A model generated the notes under the pieces. The model saw only the letters and a list, made by a program, of their open reading frames with translations. It had not been told where the DNA came from and did not search any database. A stretch of DNA of 64,000 nt from Candidatus Pelagibacter communis (GTDB lineage Bacteria > Pseudomonadota > Alphaproteobacteria > Pelagibacterales > Pelagibacteraceae). Both the position numbers and the translations under genes were made by a program. Of the stretch, positions 8,138-16,845 are shown in pieces. Positions within the stretch are counted from its first letter, which is position 1; each line of letters starts with the position of its first letter. The stretch lies in NCBI RefSeq assembly GCF_001180165.1, contig NZ_CVSQ01000060.1, positions 62,001 to 126,000 of the forward strand. Reading direction: 5' to 3'.

Positions 8138-9208
8138 ATGAAAACTAATTTCAAAAATAAAATAATTAATGGAGATAGTCTCGAAGAATTAAAAAAAATT
8201 CCACGTGAAACTTTTGATTTAATTTTTGCTGATCCTCCTTACAACTTACAATTAAAAAGTGAATTAACTAGACCCGATAGATCAAAGGTTAGAGCGGTAA
8301 ATGATAAGTGGGATCAATTTGAAAATTTTAAAAAATATGATGATTTCACCTATGAATGGCTTAGTGAATGTAAAAGAATTTTAAAAAAAGATGGAGCTAT
8401 TTGGGTTATAGGAAGCTACCATAATATTTTTAGAGTTGGCACAGCAATCCAAAATTTAGGTTTCTGGATTTTAAACGACGTCATTTGGAATAAAAATAAT
8501 CCAATGCCAAATTTTAGAGGAACACGTTTTACTAACGCTCATGAAACTTTAATATGGGCTTCTAAAAGTGAAAAATCAAAATACACATTCAATTATCAAT
8601 CTTTGAAATGTTTAAATGATGATTTGCAAATGAGATCTAATTGGGATCTTCCAATATGCAATGGATCTGAAAGACTTAAAAAGGATGGAAAAAAAATTCA
8701 CTCCACACAAAAACCAGAAGCACTTTTACATAGAATTTTACTAGCTACATCTAATAAAAATGACCTCATACTTGATCCTTTTTTAGGATCAGGAACAACA
8801 GCTACAGTAGCAAAAAAACTAGGAAGAAATTATTTTGGAATAGAAAAAGAAAAAAATTATTTTAAAGCTGCTGAGCAACGCATAAAAGCTACAAAGCCAA
8901 TTGAGGACGATTTATTAGATACACTAAAAAACAATAGATCAAAACCAAGAATTCCTTTTGGTTCATTAGTTGAGCTTGGAATAATTAAACCTGGAACTAA
9001 TATTTTTGATAATAAGAAAAAAATAACAGCCAGAATTATGGCTGATGGTAGTATAAAACATAATCAAGCAGAGGGTTCTATACACAAAGTTGCGGCTACT
9101 ATTTTAGGAGCTGAAAGTTGCAACGGATGGACTTTTTGGCACTGTGATATAAATGGACGAACTTATCCTATTGATTATCTTAGACAAAGATTAATTTCTA
9201 AAAATTAA
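8138..9208 (+). CDS. ccrM: adenine-N6 DNA methyltransferase CcrM (GANTC-specific)
   Basis: Cell-cycle methyltransferase that restores full methylation of GANTC after replication in alphaproteobacteria. The beta-class motif order is seen: catalytic DPPYNL at 32-37, the target region with RGTRFTNAHETLIWASKS, then the SAM loop LDPFLGSGTTATVAKKLG (about 212-229). The C-terminal domain (about 270-356, from GSLVELGIIKPGT to GRTYPIDYLRQRL) is the extra domain that separates CcrM from restriction-type HinfI enzymes. No restriction endonuclease is nearby, which supports a solitary methylase. Its stop overlaps the stop of the convergent monooxygenase. Confidence 0.95.
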   Translation: MKTNFKNKIINGDSLEELKKIPRETFDLIFADPPYNLQLKSELTRPDRSKVRAVNDKWDQFENFKKYDDFTYEWLSECKRILKKDGAIWVIGSYHNIFRVGTAIQNLGFWILNDVIWNKNNPMPNFRGTRFTNAHETLIWASKSEKSKYTFNYQSLKCLNDDLQMRSNWDLPICNGSERLKKDGKKIHSTQKPEALLHRILLATSNKNDLILDPFLGSGTTATVAKKLGRNYFGIEKEKNYFKAAEQRIKATKPIEDDLLDTLKNNRSKPRIPFGSLVELGIIKPGTNIFDNKKKITARIMADGSIKHNQAEGSIHKVAATILGAESCNGWTFWHCDINGRTYPIDYLRQRLISKN

Positions 9209-10347
9209 CTTTTATAAATTTTACCCAAATAACTTTCTAAAAATTTTTTATTTTTAGTTAAAAGTTTTAAAAAAATATTTCTAAATATGATCATAATTGG
9301 ATTTGATAAATGGAAGGCAAATTGATTGAAATTAGATCTACTGTTAATCATTTTTACTCTCTTTAATCTGATATCATAAAAATTATTATTATTTATTAAA
9401 CATTCATATAATTCATTAGCCCCCTCAATCGATTGGGAAGCTCCCTGTGCAAATGAAGGTGAAAAAGCAAAAAATGCGTCTCCTACAAGGAATATGTTTT
9501 TTGGAGGATTATATAAATTTTTACTTACAAATATTGGAAATAATTTAATATTTTGAAGACTTTTCAAAAAACTTTGAGAAACTTTTTTAGATAATTTAAA
9601 TTTAATATTTTTTATAAAAGAACCTTCGGTAAAAAGATTATAGTTCTCTTGCTCATTTGAATTTAATTTATGTTTTAAAATTCCAATAAAATTTAAATTT
9701 TTATCATTATTAATTGGATAAACAACATAATGAAAATTTGGTCCTAAAAACAAAGAAATATTTTCTTCATTTATATTTTGTAGATTTTCTCTCGATATAC
9801 TTCCCCTAATAGCAATCGTATCATTGTAAATTGGTTTTGATTTATTGTTTGAGATTAATACCTTCCCCTTAGAAAACACACCGTCTGAAATAATTAAGTA
9901 ATCGCAACTAATTTTATTTTTATCAAATATTAATTTTATTGAATCTTTATCATAATCAATCTGTTCAATACTGTGATTATATTTAATTATATCCTCGTTT
10001 ATTTGTTCTTTTAAAAATTGAAGTAATTTTGATCTTTTCAATGTTGTGTATTTACAATCTTCAGAATTAAATTTTGAAATGTCTAAATCACAAATTTTTT
10101 TTGAATTTTTAATTTCATAAAAATCAATTTTTTTTGGATTAAATTTTTCTTCTTTAGTGATAGAAGCGAACCCTATTTTATTTAAAAGCTTTACACTATT
10201 TACTGACAACTGAATTCCATAGCCCTCTTCCATTTCTATTGAATTCCTTTTTTCATAAATGGTAACCTGATAATCCTTATGATATTTGAATAAATTGGCA
10301 ATATACAAACCAGAAATTCCAGCACCAATTATTGCTATTTTTTTCAT
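9205..10347 (-). CDS. FAD-dependent monooxygenase, UbiH/salicylate hydroxylase-like
   Basis: Class A flavin hydroxylase fold of 380 residues. The dinucleotide-binding IAIIGAGISGLYIANLF is at 4-20 with an acidic residue ending the second strand (TIYEKR), the DG-type motif YLIISDGVFS is at about 147-156, and the GD motif FLVGDAFFAFSPSFAQGASQS is at about 286-306. Substrate is unknown; ubiquinone-ring and aromatic-acid hydroxylases share these motifs, and a ubiquinone step is plausible because ubiA is in the window. It overlaps mutY by 4 bases (ATGA), so co-transcription and perhaps translational coupling are likely. Confidence 0.82.
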   Translation of the reverse strand: MKKIAIIGAGISGLYIANLFKYHKDYQVTIYEKRNSIEMEEGYGIQLSVNSVKLLNKIGFASITKEEKFNPKKIDFYEIKNSKKICDLDISKFNSEDCKYTTLKRSKLLQFLKEQINEDIIKYNHSIEQIDYDKDSIKLIFDKNKISCDYLIISDGVFSKGKVLISNNKSKPIYNDTIAIRGSISRENLQNINEENISLFLGPNFHYVVYPINNDKNLNFIGILKHKLNSNEQENYNLFTEGSFIKNIKFKLSKKVSQSFLKSLQNIKLFPIFVSKNLYNPPKNIFLVGDAFFAFSPSFAQGASQSIEGANELYECLINNNNFYDIRLKRVKMINSRSNFNQFAFHLSNPIMIIFRNIFLKLLTKNKKFLESYLGKIYKS

Positions 10348-11330
10348 TTATGACTCTCTAAAAATTTTACTATCTTTTTTGTAAATGTTGGCAGTGTATA
10401 ATTTTGAAGCTTTGTTGGATCAATCCAATAATTATTTTTATTTAAATTGTATTTATTTTTAAATTCAATTTTAATATTCATGCTCATATTAGACATTTTA
10501 AAATTCAAATCTTTATCAAAATTTTTTGGATTATTTACTTCCTCCATCGGAAAGATATTAAAATTTTTCAAAAAATTAAATTTGTTATTTTTGATTAATA
10601 AATAATGATTATTTTTTTTATAAACATTTAGCTTGTAAAAAGTTTCCTTATCTTTTTTTTTAAATTTTACTAAATCAAAATTTTTATTTTTAAATGATTT
10701 GCATTTTTTTACTAATGGACAATTCTTACAATTAGGACTAACAGGTTTACAAATTAGTGCTCCTAATTCCATTAAAGCTTGAGCATAATCACTAGACCTT
10801 TTGATAGATGTTCCAAAAATTTTTTTCTTCTCGTGTAAATTTTCTTTTTTTATTTGATCTTGTTTTTTTAAAAATAAGTATCTCTTTAGTACTCTTTCAA
10901 TATTACCATCTAGAGGAATTATTGGTTCATTGAATGCAATTGCAGAAATTGCACTTGCTGTATAATCACCAATTCCTGGAAGAGACTTTAAATCCAAAAA
11001 ATTTCTAGGTATTTTTTTATTAAAATTTTTAACAACTATTTGAGCTGTTTTTTTTAAATTTCTTACTCTTGAATAGTATCCAAGACCCTCCCAAAGTTTA
11101 ATTAATTTTCTATCATCATATTTAGATAATTTTTCTATCGTGGGAATATTTTTTATAAACCTATTAAAGTAAGGTATTACCGTTGCAACCTGGGTTTGCT
11201 GCAACATAAATTCACTTATTAAAGTGTAGTATTGCTTTTTTGTTTGAGAAACATTCTTTCTCCAAGGTAAAGATCTTTTATTTAAATCATACCAATTAAG
11301 AATATTATTTGTTATTATTGGATCTTTCAT
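10344..11330 (-). CDS. mutY: A/G-specific adenine DNA glycosylase
   Basis: Removes adenine mispaired with 8-oxoguanine. From the ATG at 11330 the protein has 328 residues. It shows the catalytic-Glu helix SEFMLQQTQVATVIPYF, the helix-hairpin-helix LKSLPGIGDYTASAISAIAF, the catalytic Asp in PLDGNIERVLKR, and the cluster motif C-X6-C-X2-C-X5-C (CKPVSPNCKNCPLVKKC). The C-terminal NUDIX-like recognition domain is present but shortened. An upstream in-frame start at 11375 would run into the divergent gene and adds no conserved residues. The chosen start codon directly abuts that of the divergent dciA-like gene. Confidence 0.95.
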   Translation of the reverse strand: MKDPIITNNILNWYDLNKRSLPWRKNVSQTKKQYYTLISEFMLQQTQVATVIPYFNRFIKNIPTIEKLSKYDDRKLIKLWEGLGYYSRVRNLKKTAQIVVKNFNKKIPRNFLDLKSLPGIGDYTASAISAIAFNEPIIPLDGNIERVLKRYLFLKKQDQIKKENLHEKKKIFGTSIKRSSDYAQALMELGALICKPVSPNCKNCPLVKKCKSFKNKNFDLVKFKKKDKETFYKLNVYKKNNHYLLIKNNKFNFLKNFNIFPMEEVNNPKNFDKDLNFKMSNMSMNIKIEFKNKYNLNKNNYWIDPTKLQNYTLPTFTKKIVKFLESHK

Positions 11331-11819
11331 ATGCAATCTAAAAATAATACTAAGCAGAGAAACGCTAGCATTCAAGGATTAAGATCTTTCAAAGACACTT
11401 TGCCAAAAAATGTCAAAAAAATAATAAATAAAAAAGGTCATGTATATTCAGAAACGCTGAGCAATTGGAAATATTTAGTTGGAAGCGAATTATTTAAAAT
11501 TTGCTATCCAAAAACATTTAAAAATTCAAATAAATTTGGAGTTAGTACCTTAGTGGTGATGGTCAAGCGGGGACATGAAGTTGACGTAGAATATTCGAAA
11601 AAAGATATTTTGGATAAAATGAATAATTTTTTTGGATATTCTGTTGTTGAAAAGCTTAAATTTATAAGTTTTGATGATGAACATGAAATGACGGGCTCGA
11701 GTGAAACAAAAGTTAAAAATGTGGCAATTAGTAAATATCAAGATAAGATTAAAGGTGTTAAAAACGAAAAGATTAAAAAATCATTAACAGAGTTAACCAG
11801 GGTTTTTAGAGAGAAATGA
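11331..11819 (+). CDS. DUF721/DciA-family protein, putative replicative helicase loader
   Basis: A 162-residue protein with a DUF721 core at about 20-115: the helical LPKNVKKIINKKGHVYSETLSNW, followed by VGSELFKICYPKTF, TLVVMVKRGHEVDVEYSKKDIL and the end of the domain KLKFI. DciA proteins assist DnaB loading in bacteria without DnaC, an established role of the family; its role here is inferred. The C-terminal 45 residues are charged and probably flexible. It starts the long plus-strand run and overlaps the DsbA-like gene by 4 bases. Confidence 0.8.
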   Translation: MQSKNNTKQRNASIQGLRSFKDTLPKNVKKIINKKGHVYSETLSNWKYLVGSELFKICYPKTFKNSNKFGVSTLVVMVKRGHEVDVEYSKKDILDKMNNFFGYSVVEKLKFISFDDEHEMTGSSETKVKNVAISKYQDKIKGVKNEKIKKSLTELTRVFREK

Positions 11820-12394
11820 AAAAAATTATATTTTTAATTTTAATATTTTTTACTACAGTCTTAAATGTACAAGCTGAGGAAATTAAAAGGATAAGTGTTG
11901 GGAACAAAGATGCAAAAATAACTATTATAGCTTTTGAATCATTAACTTGTAGTCATTGTGCTAATTTTCATAAAAATGTTTATCCTCAATTAAAGAAGGA
12001 GTATCTTGATACTGGACTCGCTAAAATAGAATTTAGACATTTTCCATTGGACATAGCGGCTTTTAATGCATCTAAAGTTTCTCAGTGTAAGAATGATGGA
12101 AATTCAGATATCCTTGAAAGTTTATATGCTAATCAACAAAAATGGGTAAAGGGAAGTTCAATCCAGGAGGCAAATAAAAATCTACAAAAATTTTTAAAAA
12201 AAGAGGGATTTAGTATTGATTTTGATAGTTGTATAAACAATAAGGAAATTGAAGATTTTGTATTAAATGATCGAATCGATGGAACAAAGAACTTCAAAGT
12301 AAACGCAACTCCTACGATAATTATTAACAACGAAAAATTTGAAAAAACTCTAAATTATAAAAATTTAAAAAAAGCGCTAGAAAAACTGATATAA
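11816..12394 (+). CDS. periplasmic DsbA-like thiol:disulfide oxidoreductase
   Basis: Thioredoxin-fold protein of 192 residues with signal peptide (KKIIFLILIFFTTVLNVQA, about 2-20). The redox motif CSHC (about 44-47) sits in FESLTCSHCANFHKNVYP, and the cis-proline loop is VNATPTIIIN near 160-169. The LDIAAFNASKVSQC segment is typical of the DsbA-like proteins (DSBA-like thioredoxin domain) beside smc in alphaproteobacteria. It likely forms or isomerises disulfides in exported proteins such as cytochrome assembly factors. It sits between the dciA-like gene and smc with a 4-base overlap upstream and 8 bases downstream. Confidence 0.88.
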   Translation: MKKIIFLILIFFTTVLNVQAEEIKRISVGNKDAKITIIAFESLTCSHCANFHKNVYPQLKKEYLDTGLAKIEFRHFPLDIAAFNASKVSQCKNDGNSDILESLYANQQKWVKGSSIQEANKNLQKFLKKEGFSIDFDSCINNKEIEDFVLNDRIDGTKNFKVNATPTIIINNEKFEKTLNYKNLKKALEKLI

Positions 12395-12402
12395 GTTAGT
12401 GC

Positions 12403-14976
12403 ATGGAGTTTAAAAAAATCCAATTAAACGGATTTAAATCTTTTGCTGAAAAAACCAACTTCTTAATTGAGGATGGTCTTACGGGTATAGTGGGTCCTAA
12501 CGGCTGTGGAAAATCTAACATTGTAGAATCTTTAAGATGGGTAATGGGAGAAACCTCGGCAAAAAGTATGCGTGGATCTGGTATGGAAGATGTTATATTT
12601 TCAGGGACATCAAACAAAGCATCAAAAAATATTGCAGAAGTATCAATCGAAGTTGAAAACAAAGATAAAGAAGGCCCTATCCAATACCGTGAATTAGAGC
12701 AAATACAAGTTAGAAGAAAAATAGAAAAAGATAAAGGATCTAAATTTTATATTAATGATAAAGAAGTAAGAGCAAGAGATGCCCAAATGTTTTTTGCAGA
12801 TCTTTCGACTGGTGCGCACTCTCCATCTATGATTAGTCAAGGAAGAATAGGCGCATTGGTAACAGCGAAACCAACAGATAGAAGGGCTATTTTAGAAGAA
12901 GCTGCAGGAATATCTGGTTTACATGTTAGAAGACATGAGGCTGAATTAAGATTAGGTGCGGCTGAGAATAATCTAAAAAGAGCAGATGAACTAAGAAGAC
13001 AGCAAGAAAAACAATTAGCAAATCTTCAAAAACAAGCAGAAGAGGCAACTAAATACAAACTAATTTCAGATCAAATTAAAAAAATTGAAGCAGGTTTATA
13101 TTATTTAAAATTATTGGAAATAGATAAAGAAATTAGAATAGAAAATGAAATTAATACAGAGGCAGAAGGAGAAGTAGAAGGATTTAATAACAAAATATCT
13201 GAATTAGAAAACTCAATTAAAACTTTTACAGATAAAGTAAATCCATTGAGAGAGAAAAATATTGAAAATTTATCAAGGATACAAAGACTTAATTTAGAAC
13301 TTCAAAGTTTAGATGAGGAAAATACAAGAATTCAAGATGAGATAGAAAGCATCAAAAAATCAATTCAAACACTTGTTGATGATATCACGAGAGAAAAAGG
13401 GATAATCATAGACGCTAACTCTAATGAAAAAAGATTGAAGGAAGAAAAGACTGAATTAATTGAAACAGACTCTAAGTATTTTGAAACAGAAAAATTATCT
13501 AATGAAGAGTTAGAAAGTGCAAAAAATAAACTTAAAGAAGAACAAAAAGCTGTTGATGAAGTTTTAAACAGTTTAGCAGAAGAAACTGTAAATATAAGTG
13601 TTGGTCCAATAAGAAATGTAAAAAACACTATATCAAGGGTAAAAGAATTAATAGATAGTAATGAAATAAATCAAGCAGTAACACTTCTAGATAGATGTAA
13701 TATGGAGCTAGATAGTTTTTTAAATGATTTAAAAAATGAAAGATCTAGAAGTGAGTTATTAGGAGTTAGCGAAAAATCAGAAAATATAAAATTACTCCAA
13801 GAAAAATATGCCGATGCATATAGTAAAAATCAATCAATTAAAAATGAGTCTATAAAAAGAAATGAAAGAATTAAAACCATTGAAACAGAAATTGAAAGTT
13901 GGAAAAATTTATTAACTAACTCAGAAAAAATGGTTAATGAACTAACACAAAGAAAAGAAAAATTATCAAAACAATTAAGTGATTTAGAAAATCAACCTAG
14001 AGCACAGGCAGAGAGAAAAGGTCAAATTTCAGAAAATTTAAGAATTTCAGATAAAGAAAAAATTGATAATGAAGCGATTATAGATGAAACAGATCAAAAA
14101 ATTGAAATGTTAAGAACGCAATTAAATGAAATTCAAGAACAATCAATTCAAATCAGAGAAAGAAAAGCAAGCTCAGGAGCTACAATTGAAGGACTGCAAA
14201 AAAGAAAAAATGATCTCCTTGATAGAATTAGTTCTGAGTTAAATTTAAATGAAGATAATATTTTAGAAAATTCAAATTTAAACGGAGTAGAAGAGCTTCC
14301 AAATCCAGTTGATCAAGAAGATGCTTTGGACAAGAAAAAACAAGAAAGAGAAAAATTAGGATCTGTAAATTTAAAAGCAGATGAAGAAACAAGTAAATAT
14401 GAAGAAGAGATAAAAAAAATGGAACAGGATCGTGCCGATCTTGTTACCGCTATCGTAAAACTTAAAGATAGTATTAATGAACTTAATCAAAAAGGAAGAG
14501 AAAGATTGATTGAAGCTTTTGAAAAAGTTAATAGAAAATTTAATGAAGTTTATACAAAACTTTTCAATGGTGGAAATGCCAAATTAGAATTAGTGGACTC
14601 CGATGATCCACTTGAAGCAGGTTTAGAAATGTTAGTTAGTCCTCCTGGAAAAAGACTTCAATCTATAACTTTGTTATCTGGAGGTGAACAAGCATTGACT
14701 GCACTCTCTTTAATCTTTGCAGTATTTTTAACTAACCCCTCTCCTATATGTGTATTAGATGAGGTTGATGCACCACTTGACGATGCTAACGTAACAAGAT
14801 TTTGTAGTTTACTTGAGGAACTAATTAAAATAACCAACACTAAATTCATAATTGTAACTCATCATGCTTTAACCATGTCAAAAATGAACAGACTATATGG
14901 GGTAACTATGCCTCAAAAAGGAATTAGTCAGCTTGTGGCTGTTGATTTACAAAAAGCAGAGAGTATGGTTGCTTAA
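12403..14976 (+). CDS. smc: chromosome segregation ATPase SMC, unusually short form
   Basis: Condensin-type ATPase that compacts and aligns the chromosome. Both ATPase head halves are complete: Walker A GPNGCGKSN at 31-39, the Q-loop region FFADLSTGAHSPSMISQGRIG, the signature LLSGGEQALTALS (about 757) and Walker B CVLDEVDAPLDD (about 783). At 857 residues it is about 300 shorter than usual (1150-1200). Two charged coiled-coil arms (about 165-390 and 450-680) flank a segment of only about 60 residues (391-450, EETVNISVGPIRNV to LNDLKNE), where I do not recognise the Gly-rich hinge domain. No scpA/scpB is in the window. Confidence 0.93.
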   Translation: MEFKKIQLNGFKSFAEKTNFLIEDGLTGIVGPNGCGKSNIVESLRWVMGETSAKSMRGSGMEDVIFSGTSNKASKNIAEVSIEVENKDKEGPIQYRELEQIQVRRKIEKDKGSKFYINDKEVRARDAQMFFADLSTGAHSPSMISQGRIGALVTAKPTDRRAILEEAAGISGLHVRRHEAELRLGAAENNLKRADELRRQQEKQLANLQKQAEEATKYKLISDQIKKIEAGLYYLKLLEIDKEIRIENEINTEAEGEVEGFNNKISELENSIKTFTDKVNPLREKNIENLSRIQRLNLELQSLDEENTRIQDEIESIKKSIQTLVDDITREKGIIIDANSNEKRLKEEKTELIETDSKYFETEKLSNEELESAKNKLKEEQKAVDEVLNSLAEETVNISVGPIRNVKNTISRVKELIDSNEINQAVTLLDRCNMELDSFLNDLKNERSRSELLGVSEKSENIKLLQEKYADAYSKNQSIKNESIKRNERIKTIETEIESWKNLLTNSEKMVNELTQRKEKLSKQLSDLENQPRAQAERKGQISENLRISDKEKIDNEAIIDETDQKIEMLRTQLNEIQEQSIQIRERKASSGATIEGLQKRKNDLLDRISSELNLNEDNILENSNLNGVEELPNPVDQEDALDKKKQEREKLGSVNLKADEETSKYEEEIKKMEQDRADLVTAIVKLKDSINELNQKGRERLIEAFEKVNRKFNEVYTKLFNGGNAKLELVDSDDPLEAGLEMLVSPPGKRLQSITLLSGGEQALTALSLIFAVFLTNPSPICVLDEVDAPLDDANVTRFCSLLEELIKITNTKFIIVTHHALTMSKMNRLYGVTMPQKGISQLVAVDLQKAESMVA

Positions 14977-14985
14977 ACTATATAA

Positions 14986-15261
14986 ATGCCAAAAGACCCT
15001 TTCAAAACTCGCTTAGAGATTGCAAAAAGCAAGATTTCAAAGAAAAATCTCTACAATAAGAAGAATGACCCCTCACCAATAGGTACTGCATTCAAATTGA
15101 GCACAGAACTTGTTTCTGCAGTGGCTGTAGGGACAATTATTGGGTTTATTTTTGACAAGACCTTTGGTACTAAACCCTGGTTTATATTAATATTTTTTTT
15201 TGTTGGTGTAGTTGCTGGAATAACCAATGTGATTAGATCTGCAAAAAAAATGCAAAAATAA
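14986..15261 (+). CDS. atpI: ATP synthase protein I (AtpI/AtpZ family)
   Basis: Small membrane protein (91 residues) that precedes F0 genes and assists c-ring assembly and cation handling. After a charged N-terminus, two membrane helices are visible: STELVSAVAVGTIIGFIFDK (about 38-57) and WFILIFFFVGVVAGITNVIRS (about 64-84), with the family's DKxxGTKPW turn between them. It begins 9 bases after smc and ends 9 bases before atpB, so it is probably transcribed with the F0 operon and perhaps from the smc promoter. Confidence 0.9.
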   Translation: MPKDPFKTRLEIAKSKISKKNLYNKKNDPSPIGTAFKLSTELVSAVAVGTIIGFIFDKTFGTKPWFILIFFFVGVVAGITNVIRSAKKMQK

Positions 15262-15270
15262 ATAAGTATT

Positions 15271-16005
15271 ATGGCAGCAAATCCTATGTCCCAATTTGAT
15301 GTTTACAGAATTGGACCAGAAATTAAAGTTGGAGCATTCGACATATCATTTACAAACGCAAGTTTATTTATGATTTTGAGTACTGTATCTATTTTATTAA
15401 TCTTTAATTTAGGATCAAAAAAAAATTCAATACTACCAAACAAAATTCAATTATTAGCAGAACTTAGCTATACCTTTGTATCCAAAATGATTAGTGATAC
15501 AGCTGGATCAAAAGCTAAACCATACTTTGCATTTATATTTTCTCTATTCATGTTTGTTTTATTTTGTAACATGTTTGGAATGATACCTTATACTTTCACT
15601 GTAACAAGTCATATCATTGTAACATTTGTGCTCGCAGCATTTATATTTATTGGAGTGACTGTAATTGGGTTTATTAAACATGGATTTGGGTATTTAAAAT
15701 TATTTGTTCCAAGTGGAGTGCCCGCAGTATTACTCCCTTTAATTGTTGTTATAGAAATTATTTCTTATTTAAGTAGACCTATTAGTTTGTCAGTTAGATT
15801 ATTTGCCAATATGATGGCTGGTCATACAATGATGAAAGTTTTCGGAGGCTTTGTAATTAGCCTTGGAATAGTTGGTGGGTGGCTTCCACTAAGTTTTTCG
15901 GTTGCGTTAACCGGTTTGGAGATCTTAGTTGCTTTTCTTCAAGCTTATGTTTTTGCAATCTTAACCTGCATCTATTTAAATGATGCATTAAATTTACACC
16001 ATTAA
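15271..16005 (+). CDS. atpB: F0 ATP synthase subunit a
   Basis: Membrane stator subunit holding the two proton half-channels. The 244 residues contain the essential arginine in ISLSVRLFANMMAGHTMM (about 170-187), earlier helices FAFIFSLFMFVLFCNMFGMIPYT and the last helix LEILVAFLQAYVFAILTCIYL. Length and hydropathy are normal for alphaproteobacteria. It is followed by 17 bases with a strong ribosome-binding site and then atpE. The F1 genes are not in this window, in keeping with the split F0/F1 layout known in this class. Confidence 0.97.
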   Translation: MAANPMSQFDVYRIGPEIKVGAFDISFTNASLFMILSTVSILLIFNLGSKKNSILPNKIQLLAELSYTFVSKMISDTAGSKAKPYFAFIFSLFMFVLFCNMFGMIPYTFTVTSHIIVTFVLAAFIFIGVTVIGFIKHGFGYLKLFVPSGVPAVLLPLIVVIEIISYLSRPISLSVRLFANMMAGHTMMKVFGGFVISLGIVGGWLPLSFSVALTGLEILVAFLQAYVFAILTCIYLNDALNLHH

Positions 16006-16010
16006 TAACA

Positions 16011-16017
16011 GAGGAGG
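16011..16017 (+). promoter_or_regulatory. strong Shine-Dalgarno site of atpE
   Basis: GAGGAGG lies 5 bases upstream of the atpE ATG at 16023. It is the longest purine ribosome-binding match I saw in the window; most genes here have none that is clear. Subunit c is made in many copies per enzyme, so stronger initiation than for its operon partners is expected. Confidence 0.7.
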
Positions 16018-16022
16018 ATATA

Positions 16023-16250
16023 ATGGAATTAGAAGCAGCAAAAATGATCGGAGCAGGTTTAGCAGCAATTGCTTTAGCTGGAGCCGGTGTTGGTATCGGA
16101 ATAATTTTTGGAAATTATTTGTCTGGCGCAATGAGAAATCCATCTGCAGCACAAAAACAATTTCCTAACTTGCTTTTAGGTTTCGCACTTGCAGAAGCTA
16201 CAGGATTATTCGGATTAGTAGTTGCGTTAATCATTCTCTTTGCGTTTTAA
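16023..16250 (+). CDS. atpE: F0 ATP synthase subunit c
   Basis: Proton-carrying proteolipid that forms the rotor ring. The 75 residues form two hydrophobic helices: the first with the GAGVGIGIIFGNYLSGAMRNP stretch (glycine-rich packing motif and polar loop RNPSAAQKQFP), the second with the ion-binding carboxylate Glu in LLGFALAEATGLFGLVVAL. The surrounding residues point to H+ rather than Na+ specificity, but this is an inference. It follows a strong Shine-Dalgarno site. Confidence 0.97.
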   Translation: MELEAAKMIGAGLAAIALAGAGVGIGIIFGNYLSGAMRNPSAAQKQFPNLLLGFALAEATGLFGLVVALIILFAF

Positions 16251-16254
16251 ATTG

Positions 16255-16845
16255 ATGGTTAAAAAAATATATTTTCAGTCAATATTTTTTAGCTTCTTTT
16301 TTATTAAAGAAGCTTTTGCAGCTGAAAGCGGAGGTATGCCTCAATTAAATCCAGAGTTTTGGGTTTCTCAAATTTTTTGGCTAGTACTTACTTTTGGTAT
16401 TATGTATTTAGTTTTATCTAAACTAATACTACCAAAAATTAGTAACAACTTAGAATCGAGAAAATCCCAAATATTAGAAAATATTGAGGCTGCTGAGAAA
16501 CAAAGAGAAGATAGTGATGCAAAACTAAAAGAATACGATGAAATTATATCTAAAAGCAAACTTGAGGCTAATAGTATTTTCAATCAAGCAAGAGAAAAAG
16601 CGCTAAAAGACATTGGTGCAAAAAGAGAAGTGCTTGATAAGCAAATTGATAATGAAATTGCTGAGGCTGAAAAAGAAATAGATGCATTAAGAAAAAATGC
16701 GCCAGATAAAATAAATAAAATTGCTATTGAGACTTCATCTGAGTTATTGCAAAAACTAATTGGAGCAGAAGTAAATAATAGTAGTATATCTGCAATTGTT
16801 GACGATCTATCTAAAAGAAATGGAGATAAATACTATGGCAATTGA
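16255..16845 (+). CDS. atpF': F0 ATP synthase subunit b' (AtpF-type, second b subunit)
   Basis: One of two different b-type stator subunits, as in alphaproteobacteria and phototrophs. From ATG 16255 there are 196 residues; an in-frame start 15 bases upstream would overlap the atpE stop. A signal-like hydrophobic stretch (IYFQSIFFSFFFIKEAFA) precedes the typical FWVSQIFWLVLTFGIMYLVLSKLILPKI membrane anchor (about 35-62), followed by a long charged helix for F1 contact. Its 3' end overlaps the next atpF by 11 bases in another frame. Confidence 0.93.
   Translation: MVKKIYFQSIFFSFFFIKEAFAAESGGMPQLNPEFWVSQIFWLVLTFGIMYLVLSKLILPKISNNLESRKSQILENIEAAEKQREDSDAKLKEYDEIISKSKLEANSIFNQAREKALKDIGAKREVLDKQIDNEIAEAEKEIDALRKNAPDKINKIAIETSSELLQKLIGAEVNNSSISAIVDDLSKRNGDKYYGN

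Noticed and set aside
11331-11375. Upstream mutY start giving 15 more residues
   Set aside because: It would overlap the divergent dciA-like gene by 45 bases and adds residues not typical of MutY.
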